Of a stretch of 40,177 bases of DNA, positions 9,104-20,709 are shown one piece after another. Source of the DNA: Alphaproteobacteria bacterium (GTDB lineage Bacteria > Pseudomonadota > Alphaproteobacteria > Bin95); assembly GCA_029978325.1 (NCBI GenBank), contig JAPOJR010000012.1:1-40177 (forward strand), read 5' to 3'. Both the position numbers and the translations under genes were made by a program. The notes beneath the pieces were generated by a model. The model ran no database searches, had not been told where the DNA came from, and saw only the letters and a program-made list of their open reading frames with translations. Numbering within the stretch: the first letter of the stretch is position 1; each line of letters starts with the position of its first letter.

Positions 9104-10274
9104 TCCCACCACCTCACGCCCGAGGGCCCATGCTTCGTTGGGCGACGGGCCGATAGCGGCGCTGAACGCATTACTCGATTCGGGCGAACTGCGGCCAGAC
9201 CCGGTGCAGCGCGCCGCCGCCGAGCGGTTACAAGTCCTGCACGACGAGCTCTACGACTATGTCCTGGCGCCGCGTCCGGCGTCGGAGCCGAAAGGGTTTC
9301 TCGGCCGGCTGGGCTTTGGCGGCGGCCGAAAGACGGAATCGAAGCCGCCGCCGCGCGGTCTCTATATTTTCGGGCCGGTCGGGCGCGGTAAGTCGATGAT
9401 CATGGACTTGTTCTTCGATACGGCGCCAGTCGCGCGCAAACGCAGGGTGCATTTCCATGCCTTCATGCAGGAGGTGCAGGAGCGCGCTCACGCCAGGCGC
9501 AAGAGCGGTGCGGATGGCGACCCCATCCCGGATATCGCCCGAGCCATCGCCGAGGAGGCGACCCTGTTGGCCTTCGATGAGTTCCAGGTCGAAAATATCG
9601 CCGACGCCATGATCCTGGCCCGCCTGTTCGAAACCTTGTTCAACCACGGTGTCGTCGTCGTCGCAACATCGAACGTGGTGCCGCAGAACCTTTACAAGGA
9701 CGGGCTGCAGCGTGAGCGGTTTCTGCCGTTCATCGCATTGGTGCAGCAAAAACTGGATGTCTATGAGCTGACATCCGAAACGGACTATCGCCTGGACCGG
9801 CTGATGGGCCGGCGCACATATCTTACGCCGCTGGACGAAGCGGCGGCGGCGGCCCTGGATCAGGCGTTCAGCGACCTGACCGACGATGCGACGCCGCACG
9901 CAGAAATCCTGAAAGTCCGCGGACGGGAGGTCGAGGCTCCAGTAACCGCCAAGGGCGTCGCCCGCTTTACCTTCGACGAATTGTGCTGCCGGCCGCTTGG
10001 CGCCTCTGACTACCTGGCCATCGCAGCCCATTTCCATACGGTGATCCTGTCGGGCATACCGATGTTGCCGCCAGAGAAACGGAATGAATCCAAGCGTTTC
10101 GTGACGCTGATCGACGCTCTGTATGAGGCCAAGACCAATCTGGTCTGTTCCGCGGCCGCGCCGCCGCACGAATTGAGCCCGGAAGGCGAAACCGCTTTCG
10201 CTTTTCAGCGCACCGTGTCGCGCTTGATGGAGATGCAGGCCGACGACTATATCGCAGAGCATCACAAAGACTAG
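9093..10274 (+). CDS. zapE: AFG1/ZapE family ATPase
   Basis: GLYIFGPVGRGKSMIMDLFFDTAP Walker A, LLAFDEFQVENIADAMILARLFETLF Walker B region. Exact start uncertain; a TTG at 9093 overlaps the upstream stop. Confidence 0.88.
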   Translation: MQHSPTTSRPRAHASLGDGPIAALNALLDSGELRPDPVQRAAAERLQVLHDELYDYVLAPRPASEPKGFLGRLGFGGGRKTESKPPPRGLYIFGPVGRGKSMIMDLFFDTAPVARKRRVHFHAFMQEVQERAHARRKSGADGDPIPDIARAIAEEATLLAFDEFQVENIADAMILARLFETLFNHGVVVVATSNVVPQNLYKDGLQRERFLPFIALVQQKLDVYELTSETDYRLDRLMGRRTYLTPLDEAAAAALDQAFSDLTDDATPHAEILKVRGREVEAPVTAKGVARFTFDELCCRPLGASDYLAIAAHFHTVILSGIPMLPPEKRNESKRFVTLIDALYEAKTNLVCSAAAPPHELSPEGETAFAFQRTVSRLMEMQADDYIAEHHKD

Positions 10275-10302
10275 CCCGCACCCAGCCGACGGAGGCCATT
10301 GC

Positions 10303-11562
10303 ATGCTGCACGCGCTTGGCCCTTTCCAGCCGGTATTGCTGGCGACCATGCTGTTGACCGTCTCGCACGGTCTGATGAGTACGATCCTGTCTGTGCGGCT
10401 GGCGCAGATGGATGCATCGGCGCAGATCGCCGGCGCGGTCACCACCGCTTATTTCATGGGTTATGCGCTCGGCTCGCGCTTTGGCTATCCTCTGTTGCGG
10501 CGGGCAGGTCACATCCGGGCGTTTGCAACGGTGACGGCAACAGCGAGTTGCTGCGTTCTGGCGATTCCGATGGTCGGCGATCCCTGGGCTTGGATTGCCA
10601 TACGCTTTGCCATGGGCATCTGCCTGGTACTCGCGTTTCTGGTGGTCGAGAGTTGGCTGAACGCCATGGCGGAGAACCGCGTCCGGGGCTCTGTGTTCGG
10701 TGTCTACATCACGATTTTTAATGTGGGCATGATCGGCGGGCAGGCTTTGCTTGGCATCATGGATGTCAGCACGTTCCAGGTGTTTTCCGTCGCGGCGATT
10801 GTTATGCTGCTGGCCATGTTGCCGATGACGCTGACCCGCGCGGCGCAGCCCGACCTGCCGCCGGCCTCGCGTCTGCGCATGATCGACCTGTTGCGGATTT
10901 CGCCTGTTGGCATCGCCGCTGCGGTCGCGTCCGGCGAATTGATCGGCGCGATCTTTGGGTTGTTTCCGTTTTTTGCCGTCAGCATCGGCCTCAGCACCGC
11001 GGGTGTTGCGACGTTCATGTCGGCGGTGGTCGGCGGCGGTTTGGTTATGAACTGGCCGCTTGGCAAACTGTCGGACCGGATCGACCGGCGCATCGTGATT
11101 GCAGGGGCGGCGCTGACGATTGTGGCGGCAAGCGTCGTTCTGGCGATGGGGCAGACCGACCTGCCCGTGCTGATCGCGGTTGGCGGCGCTATGGGCGGGG
11201 CAACGGCGGCGCTCTATTCTTTAGGCACCGCGCATACCAACGACTATGTCGGCGGCTCAGACGCTGTGGCCGTCGGCGCCGGCATGTTGCTGGCCTTCGG
11301 CGTCGGCGCGATGACCGGCCCGTCGATTGCGGGTCTGTTGATGGAGCAATTCGGCACGATCGCGCTGTTCGGGTTTACTGGCGTTATTGCCTCGTTGTTG
11401 GCCGGGCTTGCGCTCTATCGCCTCGTCGTGCGCCGCGCCGTTGGCGCCGAAGACAAGACCGGGTTTGTCACCCTGTCCCGTACCACACCGGTAGCCTACG
11501 CCCTTGATCCATGGGGCAGCGGCGATGCGGCGGCACGGCAAACCGCGGAAACTGGCCCGTAA
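10303..11562 (+). CDS. MFS transporter (YcaD-like)
   Basis: About 12 hydrophobic segments; motifs such as TAYFMGYALGSRFGYPLLRRAGHIRAFA and GKLSDRIDRR. Confidence 0.82.
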   Translation: MLHALGPFQPVLLATMLLTVSHGLMSTILSVRLAQMDASAQIAGAVTTAYFMGYALGSRFGYPLLRRAGHIRAFATVTATASCCVLAIPMVGDPWAWIAIRFAMGICLVLAFLVVESWLNAMAENRVRGSVFGVYITIFNVGMIGGQALLGIMDVSTFQVFSVAAIVMLLAMLPMTLTRAAQPDLPPASRLRMIDLLRISPVGIAAAVASGELIGAIFGLFPFFAVSIGLSTAGVATFMSAVVGGGLVMNWPLGKLSDRIDRRIVIAGAALTIVAASVVLAMGQTDLPVLIAVGGAMGGATAALYSLGTAHTNDYVGGSDAVAVGAGMLLAFGVGAMTGPSIAGLLMEQFGTIALFGFTGVIASLLAGLALYRLVVRRAVGAEDKTGFVTLSRTTPVAYALDPWGSGDAAARQTAETGP

Positions 11563-12627
<1,065 letters not shown>

Positions 12628-12672
12628 GCTTTTAAACGGTTCCAACAACAAAAAAAGTGCTCGCCACGGGCT

Positions 12673-12698
12673 GATGGTGCCGCCTGCCCGGCACCATC
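12673..12698. terminator. stem-loop in the mdh-sucC intergenic region
   Basis: Perfect 10 bp stem GATGGTGCCG-CCTGCC-CGGCACCATC; weak T-content after it. Confidence 0.5.
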
Positions 12699-12776
12699 TC
12701 CTTACAGGCGTCAGTTCTGGAAACTGCCCGTTTATCATATCCGTGGACAACCCATCCGAGGGAACCGAGCAACGCG

Positions 12777-13946
12777 ATGAACATTCATGAGTATCAGGCC
12801 AAGCAGTTGCTGGCCAAATACGGGGTGGCCGTGCCCAAAGGCGGCGTGGCTTTTACGCCCGATGAAGCCGTGGCCGCGGCGGAAGCGCTGGGCGGGCCCG
12901 TTTGGGTGGTCAAGGCGCAGATTCATGCTGGCGGCCGTGGCAAGGGCGGCGGCGTGAAGGTGGTCAAATCCATCGACGCCGTTCGTGCGGAAGCGACCCG
13001 CATGTTGGGCATGACATTGGTCACGCACCAGACCGGACCGGAAGGCAAGGAAGTCGGTCGCGTCTATATCGAGGACGGCTGCGACATCGCCCGCGAGCTG
13101 TATCTATCGCTGCTCGTTGACCGCGATAGCAAGCGCATCAACATCATCGCCTCGACCGAAGGCGGCATGGATATTGAGGAAGTGGCGGCACACTCGCCCG
13201 AAAAGATCCTGTCGCTGGCGATTGATCCTGTTACAGGACTGCAGCCGTTTCACGCCAACCGGGTTGCATTCGGCTTGGGCCTGGAAGGCGCGCAGGTTAA
13301 GAGTGCAGCGAAGTTCCTGTCGGCTATGTACAAAGCCTTCACCGAGCTGGACGCCAGCATGGTGGAGATCAATCCGCTGGTCGTTACTGGCGCCGGCGAT
13401 GTGATCGCGCTCGACGCCAAGATGAACTTCGACGACAACGCACTCTATCGCCATGCCGATATTGCGGCGATGCGCGACGATACGGAAGAAAACGCGCTGG
13501 AGCTTGAAGCGCAGAAATATGCGCTTAACTATGTGGCGCTTGATGGCACCATCGGGTGCATGGTGAACGGTGCTGGCCTCGCCATGGCAACCATGGACAT
13601 CATCAAGCTTTATGGCGAAGAGCCGGCAAACTTCCTGGATGTCGGCGGCAACGCCAACAAGGATACGGTCGAAGCTGCGTTCAAGATCATCCTGTCTGCC
13701 CCGAAGGTGGAAGCGATCCTGATCAATATTTTCGGCGGCATCGCCCGCTGCGATGTGATTGCCGAGGGTGTGGTCGCCGCCGCAAAGGGCATGGACTTGC
13801 AGGTGCCGCTGGTCGTTCGGCTGGAAGGCACCAATGTGGAAAAGGGCAAAGACATCTTGAGAAATTCGGGTCTGGCGATCATCGCGGCCGATAATCTCGC
13901 CGATGCCGCCGCGAAAGTTGTTGCTGCCGCGAAGGAGTCGCGCTGA
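12777..13946 (+). CDS. sucC: succinyl-CoA ligase (ADP-forming), beta subunit
   Basis: [34 protein letters not shown]-grasp; [17 protein letters not shown]. Confidence 0.97.
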   Translation: MNIHEYQAKQLLAKYGVAVPKGGVAFTPDEAVAAAEALGGPVWVVKAQIHAGGRGKGGGVKVVKSIDAVRAEATRMLGMTLVTHQTGPEGKEVGRVYIEDGCDIARELYLSLLVDRDSKRINIIASTEGGMDIEEVAAHSPEKILSLAIDPVTGLQPFHANRVAFGLGLEGAQVKSAAKFLSAMYKAFTELDASMVEINPLVVTGAGDVIALDAKMNFDDNALYRHADIAAMRDDTEENALELEAQKYALNYVALDGTIGCMVNGAGLAMATMDIIKLYGEEPANFLDVGGNANKDTVEAAFKIILSAPKVEAILINIFGGIARCDVIAEGVVAAAKGMDLQVPLVVRLEGTNVEKGKDILRNSGLAIIAADNLADAAAKVVAAAKESR

Positions 13947-14821
13947 TGGGCGTTCTGGTCAACAAAGACACCAAGGTCATCTGCCAGGGCTTTACCGGCA
14001 AGCAAGGCACCTTCCATTCCGAGCAGGCGATCGCCTATGGCACCCGCATGGTTGGCGGCACGTCCCCGGGCAAGGGCGGCTCGCTGCATCTGGGCCTGCC
14101 GGTGTTCAACACCGTAATGGAAGCGCAAGAGCAAGTGGGCGTCGACGCCAGCGTGATCTATGTTCCGCCACCGTTTGCCGCCGATTCCATCCTTGAGGCG
14201 ATCGATGCGGAAGTGCCGCTGGTCATCTGTATTACAGAAGGCATTCCGGTGCTGGACATGGTGAAGGTCAAGCGGGCGCTGGACGGCTCCAGATCGCGCC
14301 TGATCGGACCGAACTGCCCCGGCGTCATTACGGTTGGCGAATGCAAGATCGGTATCATGCCCGGCCATATCCACCAGAAGGGCCGCATCGGCGTGATCTC
14401 ACGCTCGGGCACCTTAACGTATGAGGCGGTCGGCCAGACCACTGCTGTGGGCCTGGGCCAGACATCGTGCGTGGGCATTGGCGGCGACCCGGTCAACGGC
14501 ACCAACTTCATCGACTGCCTCAAGATGTTCCATGACGATGACCAGACGGAAGGCATCATCATGATCGGCGAGATCGGCGGTTCGGCAGAGGAAGATGCCG
14601 CGGCCTACTACGCCTCGCTGCCGAACAAAAAGCCGATGGTTGGTTTCATCGCCGGTGCCGCAGCCCCTCCCGGCAAGCGCATGGGCCATGCCGGCGCCAT
14701 CATTGCTGGCGGCAAGGGCACAGCAGCAGCGAAGTTCGAAGCCTTCCGCAATGCGGGAATTACGGTTTGCGAATCGCCTGCGGCACTAGGCAGTACCATG
14801 TTGAAAGTGATGAACGGATAG
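13946..14821 (+). CDS. sucD: succinyl-CoA ligase, alpha subunit
   Basis: [59 protein letters not shown] phospho-histidine loop. Confidence 0.97.
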   Translation: MGVLVNKDTKVICQGFTGKQGTFHSEQAIAYGTRMVGGTSPGKGGSLHLGLPVFNTVMEAQEQVGVDASVIYVPPPFAADSILEAIDAEVPLVICITEGIPVLDMVKVKRALDGSRSRLIGPNCPGVITVGECKIGIMPGHIHQKGRIGVISRSGTLTYEAVGQTTAVGLGQTSCVGIGGDPVNGTNFIDCLKMFHDDDQTEGIIMIGEIGGSAEEDAAAYYASLPNKKPMVGFIAGAAAPPGKRMGHAGAIIAGGKGTAAAKFEAFRNAGITVCESPAALGSTMLKVMNG

Positions 14822-14836
14822 TGGTGCGCAACTGCG

Positions 14837-14868
14837 GCTGCAATCGTCGCGAAGTCGAAGATTGCAGC
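14837..14868. other. intercistronic hairpin, sucD-sucA
   Basis: Perfect 9 bp stem GCTGCAATC-(14 nt)-GATTGCAGC between the sucD stop and sucA start. Confidence 0.45.
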
Positions 14869-14899
14869 GGCTGAAGCGTCAGCAGTTAGAGGCATAATC

Positions 14900-17875
14900 A
14901 TGGCCAGTCAGATCGACCCTGCAAGTTTCCTTACCGGCAGCAACGCGACCTTCGTTGCGGAATTGTACAGTCGTTTCCTGAACGACCCCGGTTCCGTTGA
15001 TGCCAGTTGGCTAAGCTTTTTCGACGGCTTGAAAAGCGACGGCGTCTTGGTCGACGAATTGGATGCGGCCAAATGGGGGCGGATGCGTGCCAACGTGATC
15101 GTTGAGCGCGATTCCGGCGCAAACGGCCAGGCCAGCACGGGCCAATCCGGCAGTAATGGTCGCGCCGCAAATGGCGAGGCAACGAACGGACATGCTGCGT
15201 CCGCCGAAAACCTGGTCATGTTCCCCGATGTTGCTGGTCCGGCCGCCATAAGCGCCGGCGATCCGGAAGCGGTTCGGGCGGCTGCTTTGGATTCGATCCG
15301 GGCTCTGATGCTGATCCGCGCCTACCGGGTGCGCGGCCATGTCTACGCCAATGTGGACCCGCTTCAGCGCTCAAAAGTCGATTACCATGCCGAGCTGGAC
15401 TATCGGAATTATGGCTTCGTCGAGGCGGACCTGGACCGGGAAATCTATATCCACAACGTGCTGGGGATGGAAACGGCGACGCTGCGCCAGATCATCGCCG
15501 CGTTGGAGGCGACTTATTGCGGACTGGTCGGCGTCGAGTTCATGCACTTGCAGGACCCCGAGCAAAAAGCCTGGATCCAGCAACGGATCGAGGAGCCGCG
15601 CAACCAGACCGACTTCAGTCCGCTTGGCAAACGCACCATTCTGGAGCGGCTGACAGAAGCCGAAATGTTCGAGCAATTCCTCGATAAGCGCTATGTCGGC
15701 ACCAAGCGGTTCGGGCTTGAGGGGGGTGAAAGCCTGATTCCCGCTCTGGAGCAAATCATCAAGCGCGGCTCGCAAATGGGTATGGAGGAGCTGGTGGTCG
15801 GCATGGCGCACCGTGGCCGCTTGACCGTGTTGGCCAACGTGATGGGCAAGCCCTTTACCAACATTTTCAGTGAGTTTCAGGGAACTTCCGCTAATCCTGA
15901 GGACGTGCAGGGGTCCGGCGACGTCAAGTATCACTTGGGTACGTCGTCCGACCGCGAGTTCGACGGCAAAGTGGTGCACCTTTCGCTTACGCCGAACCCG
16001 TCGCATCTCGAGACCGTCGATCCGGTGGTTATCGGCAAGGTCCGTGCCAAGCAGGAGCAGAAACAGGACGCCGCGCGGGAAAAGGTCGTCGCGTGCCTGC
16101 TGCATGGCGACGCCGCCTTCATCGGTCAGGGCGTCGTGGCGGAAACCTTCCTGCTGTCCGACTTGAAGGGTTATCGCGTCGGCGGCACCATTCACGTCGT
16201 TATAAACAACCAGATCGGCTTTACGACCTCGCCGACGGACAGCCGCGGTGGTCTCTATTGCACGGATTTGGCCCGCAGCGTCATGGCGCCGATTTTGCAT
16301 GTGAACGGCGACGACCCAGAAGCGGTGGTGCACGCGGCGCGCATCTGCACCGAGTTCCGCTACCGGTTCAAAAAAGACGTCGTTCTCGACATGTATTGTT
16401 ATCGCCGGCAGGGCCATAACGAAGCGGATGAGCCGGCGTTCACCCAGCCGCAAATGTACAAAGCCATCGCCAAGCATCAGACGACGCGGACGCTTTATGC
16501 CAAGCGGCTGATCGAAGAAGGTCTGCTCTCCCAGGGCGATGCGGATGCGATGGTCGAGAATTTCCGCGAGCGTCTTGAGAGGGACTTCGAGACCGCGAAA
16601 AATTACAAGCCGAATAAAGCGGATTGGCTGGAAGGCGCCTGGAGCGGCCTGGATATTGCCCGTGGCGAGGACCGGCGCGGTGAAACCGCCGTCGATCTGG
16701 ATCTGATCCGGGACATCGCGGTCAAGATGACGACCGTGCCCGACACCTTCAACATGAACCGCAAGATTACGCGCCAGTACGAAGCGCGCCGGCATGCGGT
16801 GGTCGAGGCTGGCGACGGCATTGATTGGGCCACGGCGGAAGCGCTGGCTTTCGGTTCGCTGATAATCGAGGGAACGCCGGTGCGGCTGTCCGGCCAGGAT
16901 TGCGGTCGCGGCACGTTCAGCCAGCGCCACGCGGCGTTGACCGACCAGGAAACCGAAGAGAAATACGTGCCGCTGGCGCACCTGCAGGACGGCCAGGCCC
17001 GCTTTGAGGTCATCGATTCACCTCTGGCCGAGTATTCTGTTCTGGGGTTCGAGTACGGCTATACCCAATCGGAGCCCCACGCGCTGGTGATGTGGGAGGC
17101 GCAGTTCGGCGATTTCGCCAACGGCGCGCAAGTCATGATCGACACCTATATTGCCGCCGCTGAGACCAAATGGCTGCGCATGTCCGGCATCGTCATGCTG
17201 CTGCCGCACGGCTATGAAGGCCAGGGGCCGGAACATTCCTCGGCCCGGCTGGAGCGGTACCTACAGCTGTGCGCGGAGGACAATATCCAGGTCTGCGTGC
17301 CATCGACGCCGGCGAACTATTTCCACATGCTGCGCCGCCAGGTCCGCCGCAATTTCCGCAAGCCGCTGATCGTGATGACGCCGAAGTCGCTGTTGCGGCA
17401 CAAGGCCTGCGTTTCGCAGACCGTCGATTTCGGGCCGGGCACGTCCTTCCACCGCGTCTACGGCGACGAGCGCAATTTGGTGCCGTCGGACGAGATCAAG
17501 CGGGTGGTTCTGTGCAGCGGCAAGGTCTATTTTGATCTTCTGGCCCGGGCGGAAGACGCCGGTGTCCGCGACATCGCGTTGGTTCGGGTAGAACAGCTGT
17601 ACCCGTTCCCGCAGCGCTCGCTGACGGCGGAACTGAAGAAATACCCGAACGCCGAAGTGGTCTGGTGCCAGGAAGAGCCGCGCAACGGCGGTGCATGGCA
17701 TTTTGTTGACCGCCGGATCGAAGAGGTACTGGCCGCAATCGAAGACGTGGAGATGCGTGCCTCGCGGCCCCGTTATGTCGGCCGGGTCGATAGCGCGGCC
17801 TCAGCAACAGGCCTGCTGAAACGGCACTTGGCGGAACAGGCGAAACTGGTGGATGAGGCTCTGATGCTGGCCTAG
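14900..17875 (+). CDS. sucA: 2-oxoglutarate dehydrogenase E1 component
   Basis: 991 aa; [76 protein letters not shown]-type region [29 protein letters not shown]. Confidence 0.98.
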   Translation: MASQIDPASFLTGSNATFVAELYSRFLNDPGSVDASWLSFFDGLKSDGVLVDELDAAKWGRMRANVIVERDSGANGQASTGQSGSNGRAANGEATNGHAASAENLVMFPDVAGPAAISAGDPEAVRAAALDSIRALMLIRAYRVRGHVYANVDPLQRSKVDYHAELDYRNYGFVEADLDREIYIHNVLGMETATLRQIIAALEATYCGLVGVEFMHLQDPEQKAWIQQRIEEPRNQTDFSPLGKRTILERLTEAEMFEQFLDKRYVGTKRFGLEGGESLIPALEQIIKRGSQMGMEELVVGMAHRGRLTVLANVMGKPFTNIFSEFQGTSANPEDVQGSGDVKYHLGTSSDREFDGKVVHLSLTPNPSHLETVDPVVIGKVRAKQEQKQDAAREKVVACLLHGDAAFIGQGVVAETFLLSDLKGYRVGGTIHVVINNQIGFTTSPTDSRGGLYCTDLARSVMAPILHVNGDDPEAVVHAARICTEFRYRFKKDVVLDMYCYRRQGHNEADEPAFTQPQMYKAIAKHQTTRTLYAKRLIEEGLLSQGDADAMVENFRERLERDFETAKNYKPNKADWLEGAWSGLDIARGEDRRGETAVDLDLIRDIAVKMTTVPDTFNMNRKITRQYEARRHAVVEAGDGIDWATAEALAFGSLIIEGTPVRLSGQDCGRGTFSQRHAALTDQETEEKYVPLAHLQDGQARFEVIDSPLAEYSVLGFEYGYTQSEPHALVMWEAQFGDFANGAQVMIDTYIAAAETKWLRMSGIVMLLPHGYEGQGPEHSSARLERYLQLCAEDNIQVCVPSTPANYFHMLRRQVRRNFRKPLIVMTPKSLLRHKACVSQTVDFGPGTSFHRVYGDERNLVPSDEIKRVVLCSGKVYFDLLARAEDAGVRDIALVRVEQLYPFPQRSLTAELKKYPNAEVVWCQEEPRNGGAWHFVDRRIEEVLAAIEDVEMRASRPRYVGRVDSAASATGLLKRHLAEQAKLVDEALMLA

Positions 17876-17919
17876 GGCTGGCAAGGCGAGAGCAAGAACA
17901 GAAATTTCTAGGAGCTCCG

Positions 17920-19143
17920 ATGAGCATTGATATTGTCGTCCCGACCTTGGGTGAGTCGGTAACCGAAGCCACCGTGGCACGCTGGCTGAAGCAACCGGGC
18001 GACGCCGTCGCTGCTGATGAACCGTTGGTGGAACTGGAAACCGATAAGGTTACGGTGGAAATTCCGGCACCGCGGGCCGGCGTGCTTAGCGATGTGTTGG
18101 TAGCCGCCGACGACACAGTGGCTGTCGGCGCCATCCTGGGCCGCATTGGCGATGCTAGTGCGGCCACAGCCACCAAGGCAGCCTCCGCTGCGCCGAAAGC
18201 TGCGCCAGCCGTCCCTGCCGCAACGCCCGCTCCCGCCAGCCGCGATCCGCTGGCAGCGGCAGGACCTGCGGTCAAGAAGGCGGCTGCGGAGGCCGGTGTC
18301 TCCGGAGCACAGGTCCAGCCGACCGGCCGCGACGGCCGCGCCACCAAGGCCGATGTCCAGGCCGCCGCGGCCGGCGCTTCGGCGCGGGCGACAGCCAGCG
18401 CTCCAGTCGCAGCCGACCCGGCACCGCCGCGCGATCTTGGCCCGCGGGAGGAGCGGGTGCGCATGTCCCGCCTGCGCCGCCGCATCGCCGAGCGCCTGAA
18501 AGAGGCGCAGAACACCGCCGCCATGCTGACCACCTTCAACGAGGTGGACATGACCGAGGTGATGGCGGTCCGCAACGCCTACAAGGACACCTTTGAAAAG
18601 CGCCATGGCGTCAAGCTGGGCTTCATGTCGTTCTTCGTCAAAGCGGCCATCGCCGCCTTGCGCGAAGTGCCGGCGGTGAATGCGGAGATCGACGGCGACG
18701 ACATCATCTACAAGAACCATTACGACATCGGCGTTGCCGTCGGCACCGAGAGCGGCCTGGTGGTTCCGGTCATTCGCGACGCGGAAGCCCTCAGCTTTGC
18801 CGAAGTGGAAAAGACTATCGGCGATTTTGGACGGCGCGCCCGTGACGGCAAGCTGAAGCTGGAGGAACTGTCCGGTGGCACCTTCACCATCTCGAACGGC
18901 GGCGTCTATGGCTCGTTGATGTCGACACCGATCCTGAACCCGCCGCAATCCGGTATTCTGGGCATGCACAAAATCCAGCAACGGCCCATGGTGATGCCGG
19001 ATGGCTCGATCCAGGCCCGGCCGATGATGTACCTGGCGTTGAGCTACGATCACCGCATCATCGACGGTTCCGAGGCGGTAACCTGTCTGGTGCGGATCAA
19101 AGAGGGCATCGAAGACCCGCGCCGCTTGCTGATGGACCTGTAG
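17920..19143 (+). CDS. sucB: 2-oxoglutarate dehydrogenase E2 (dihydrolipoyllysine-residue succinyltransferase)
   Basis: Lipoyl domain with [13 protein letters not shown]3-binding domain, catalytic [16 protein letters not shown]. Confidence 0.97.
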   Translation: MSIDIVVPTLGESVTEATVARWLKQPGDAVAADEPLVELETDKVTVEIPAPRAGVLSDVLVAADDTVAVGAILGRIGDASAATATKAASAAPKAAPAVPAATPAPASRDPLAAAGPAVKKAAAEAGVSGAQVQPTGRDGRATKADVQAAAAGASARATASAPVAADPAPPRDLGPREERVRMSRLRRRIAERLKEAQNTAAMLTTFNEVDMTEVMAVRNAYKDTFEKRHGVKLGFMSFFVKAAIAALREVPAVNAEIDGDDIIYKNHYDIGVAVGTESGLVVPVIRDAEALSFAEVEKTIGDFGRRARDGKLKLEELSGGTFTISNGGVYGSLMSTPILNPPQSGILGMHKIQQRPMVMPDGSIQARPMMYLALSYDHRIIDGSEAVTCLVRIKEGIEDPRRLLMDL

Positions 19144-19185
19144 GTCTACCCTTTTCAGACCGTTTCCGGCGGAAGGAACTTCCCC

Positions 19186-20583
19186 ATGTATGATGTGATC
19201 GTCATTGGCGGCGGCCCGGGCGGCTATGTTGCCGCCATCCGGGCTGCGCAACTGGGCATGAAAACCGCCTGTGTGGAAATGCGCGGCGCGCTGGGCGGCA
19301 CTTGCCTCAATGTCGGTTGCATTCCATCGAAGGAACTGCTGCACGCCTCGCACCTGTACGAACAGGCGCAGAGCGGCTTTGGCAAGCTGGGCATCAAGGT
19401 TGAGGGTGTTTCCCTCGATCTTGGTCAGATGATGAAGGCCAAGACGCAGGTGGTGCGCGGCCTGACCAAGGGCATCGAGTTTCTGTTTAAAAAGAACAAG
19501 GTCGACTACGTTATCGGTAAGGGACGGATTATTGCCGCCGGCCATGTTGGCGTTACCGATGCGGATGGCGGCGAACAGGTGTTGGCTACCAAGAATATCA
19601 TCATCGCCACAGGCTCTGAGCCGATGCCCTTACCCGGCGTGGACGTCGATGAGAAGACCATTGTAAGCTCTACAGGCGCACTGTCGCTCGCGGCTGTGCC
19701 CAAACATCTGGTGCTGATCGGCGGCGGCATTATCGGCCTGGAGATGGGTGTGGTCTGGCAACGGCTCGGTGCAAAGGTGACGGTCGTCGAATTCCTCGAC
19801 CGCATCGTGCCGGGCGTCGATCTGGAATTGGCGAAGGAAATGCAGAAGCTGCTGAAGAAGCAAGGCTTCGACTTCCGCCTGTCGACCAAAGTCACCAAGG
19901 CGGAGCGCACTGCCGACGGCGTGCGGTTGTCGCTTGAGCCGGCAGTGGGCGGCGACGCCGAAGTTCTGGAATGCGACACGGTTCTGTTGGCGATTGGCCG
20001 CCGGCCCTTTACCGTTGGGCTGGGGCTGATCGAGGCCGGAGTCGAAGTCGATCCGCGCGGCCGCATTCCTGTCAACGGACAGTTCCAGACCAACATTCCC
20101 GGCATCTATGCCATCGGCGACGTCATTGCCGGTCCGATGCTGGCGCATAAGGCCGAGGACGAGGGCGTTGCCTGCGCTGAGATGCTGGCCGGGCAGCACC
20201 CCCATATCGACTACAATTGCATCCCCGGCGTGGTCTATACCCATCCCGAGATCGCCTGGGTCGGCCAGACGGAAGAGGATTTGAAATCCGCCGGTCGCGC
20301 CTACAAGGTCGGGAAGTTCCCCTTCATGGCGAACAGCCGGGCCCGTGCCGTCGGCGACGCGGACGGGTTCGTCAAGATTCTGGCGGATACCGCGACTGAT
20401 GAGGTGCTTGGCGTCCACATCATCGGCCCGGATGCGGGGACAATGATCGCGGAAGCCGTGCTGGCAATGGAGTTCAAAGCGTCGGCCGAGGATATTGCCC
20501 GCACCTGTCATGCGCACCCAACGCTGAACGAGGCGTTGAAGGAAGCGGCCTTCGCGGTCGATAGCCGGGCCATCCACGCCTGA
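19186..20583 (+). CDS. lpdA: dihydrolipoyl dehydrogenase (E3)
   Basis: [31 protein letters not shown]...[17 protein letters not shown]-terminal [14 protein letters not shown]. Confidence 0.97.
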   Translation: MYDVIVIGGGPGGYVAAIRAAQLGMKTACVEMRGALGGTCLNVGCIPSKELLHASHLYEQAQSGFGKLGIKVEGVSLDLGQMMKAKTQVVRGLTKGIEFLFKKNKVDYVIGKGRIIAAGHVGVTDADGGEQVLATKNIIIATGSEPMPLPGVDVDEKTIVSSTGALSLAAVPKHLVLIGGGIIGLEMGVVWQRLGAKVTVVEFLDRIVPGVDLELAKEMQKLLKKQGFDFRLSTKVTKAERTADGVRLSLEPAVGGDAEVLECDTVLLAIGRRPFTVGLGLIEAGVEVDPRGRIPVNGQFQTNIPGIYAIGDVIAGPMLAHKAEDEGVACAEMLAGQHPHIDYNCIPGVVYTHPEIAWVGQTEEDLKSAGRAYKVGKFPFMANSRARAVGDADGFVKILADTATDEVLGVHIIGPDAGTMIAEAVLAMEFKASAEDIARTCHAHPTLNEALKEAAFAVDSRAIHA

Positions 20584-20626
20584 CCGCTCGCATAGCCGCA
20601 TAAAATTCACAGATCGCCGGCGATTG

Positions 20627-20640
20627 GTGATCCAGGTCAC
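20627..20640. promoter_or_regulatory. CRP/FNR-superfamily-type palindrome
   Basis: GTGA-TCCAGG-TCAC, perfect arms with 6 nt spacer, 70 bp upstream of the GTG start of the di-heme cytochrome operon. Confidence 0.45.
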
Positions 20641-20709
20641 GCTTGACCCTGACCCGAATGCGCTAGACCATATCCGTCTATAGTAGCCAAGGTTCGGAAG
20701 GAGACGGGC

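Noticed and set aside
15371-16981. 536-aa minus-strand ORF antisense to sucA
   Set aside because: High-GC shadow ORF; its translation has no recognisable domain and the sense strand encodes clear SucA.
17908-19545. 545-aa minus-strand ORF antisense to sucB and lpdA
   Set aside because: Shadow ORF spanning two well-supported genes on the opposite strand.
20643-20690. Sigma70-like promoter (TTGACC ... TATAGT) upstream of the cytochrome operon
   Set aside because: Spacing between the candidate boxes is far from 16-18 nt; not supportable.
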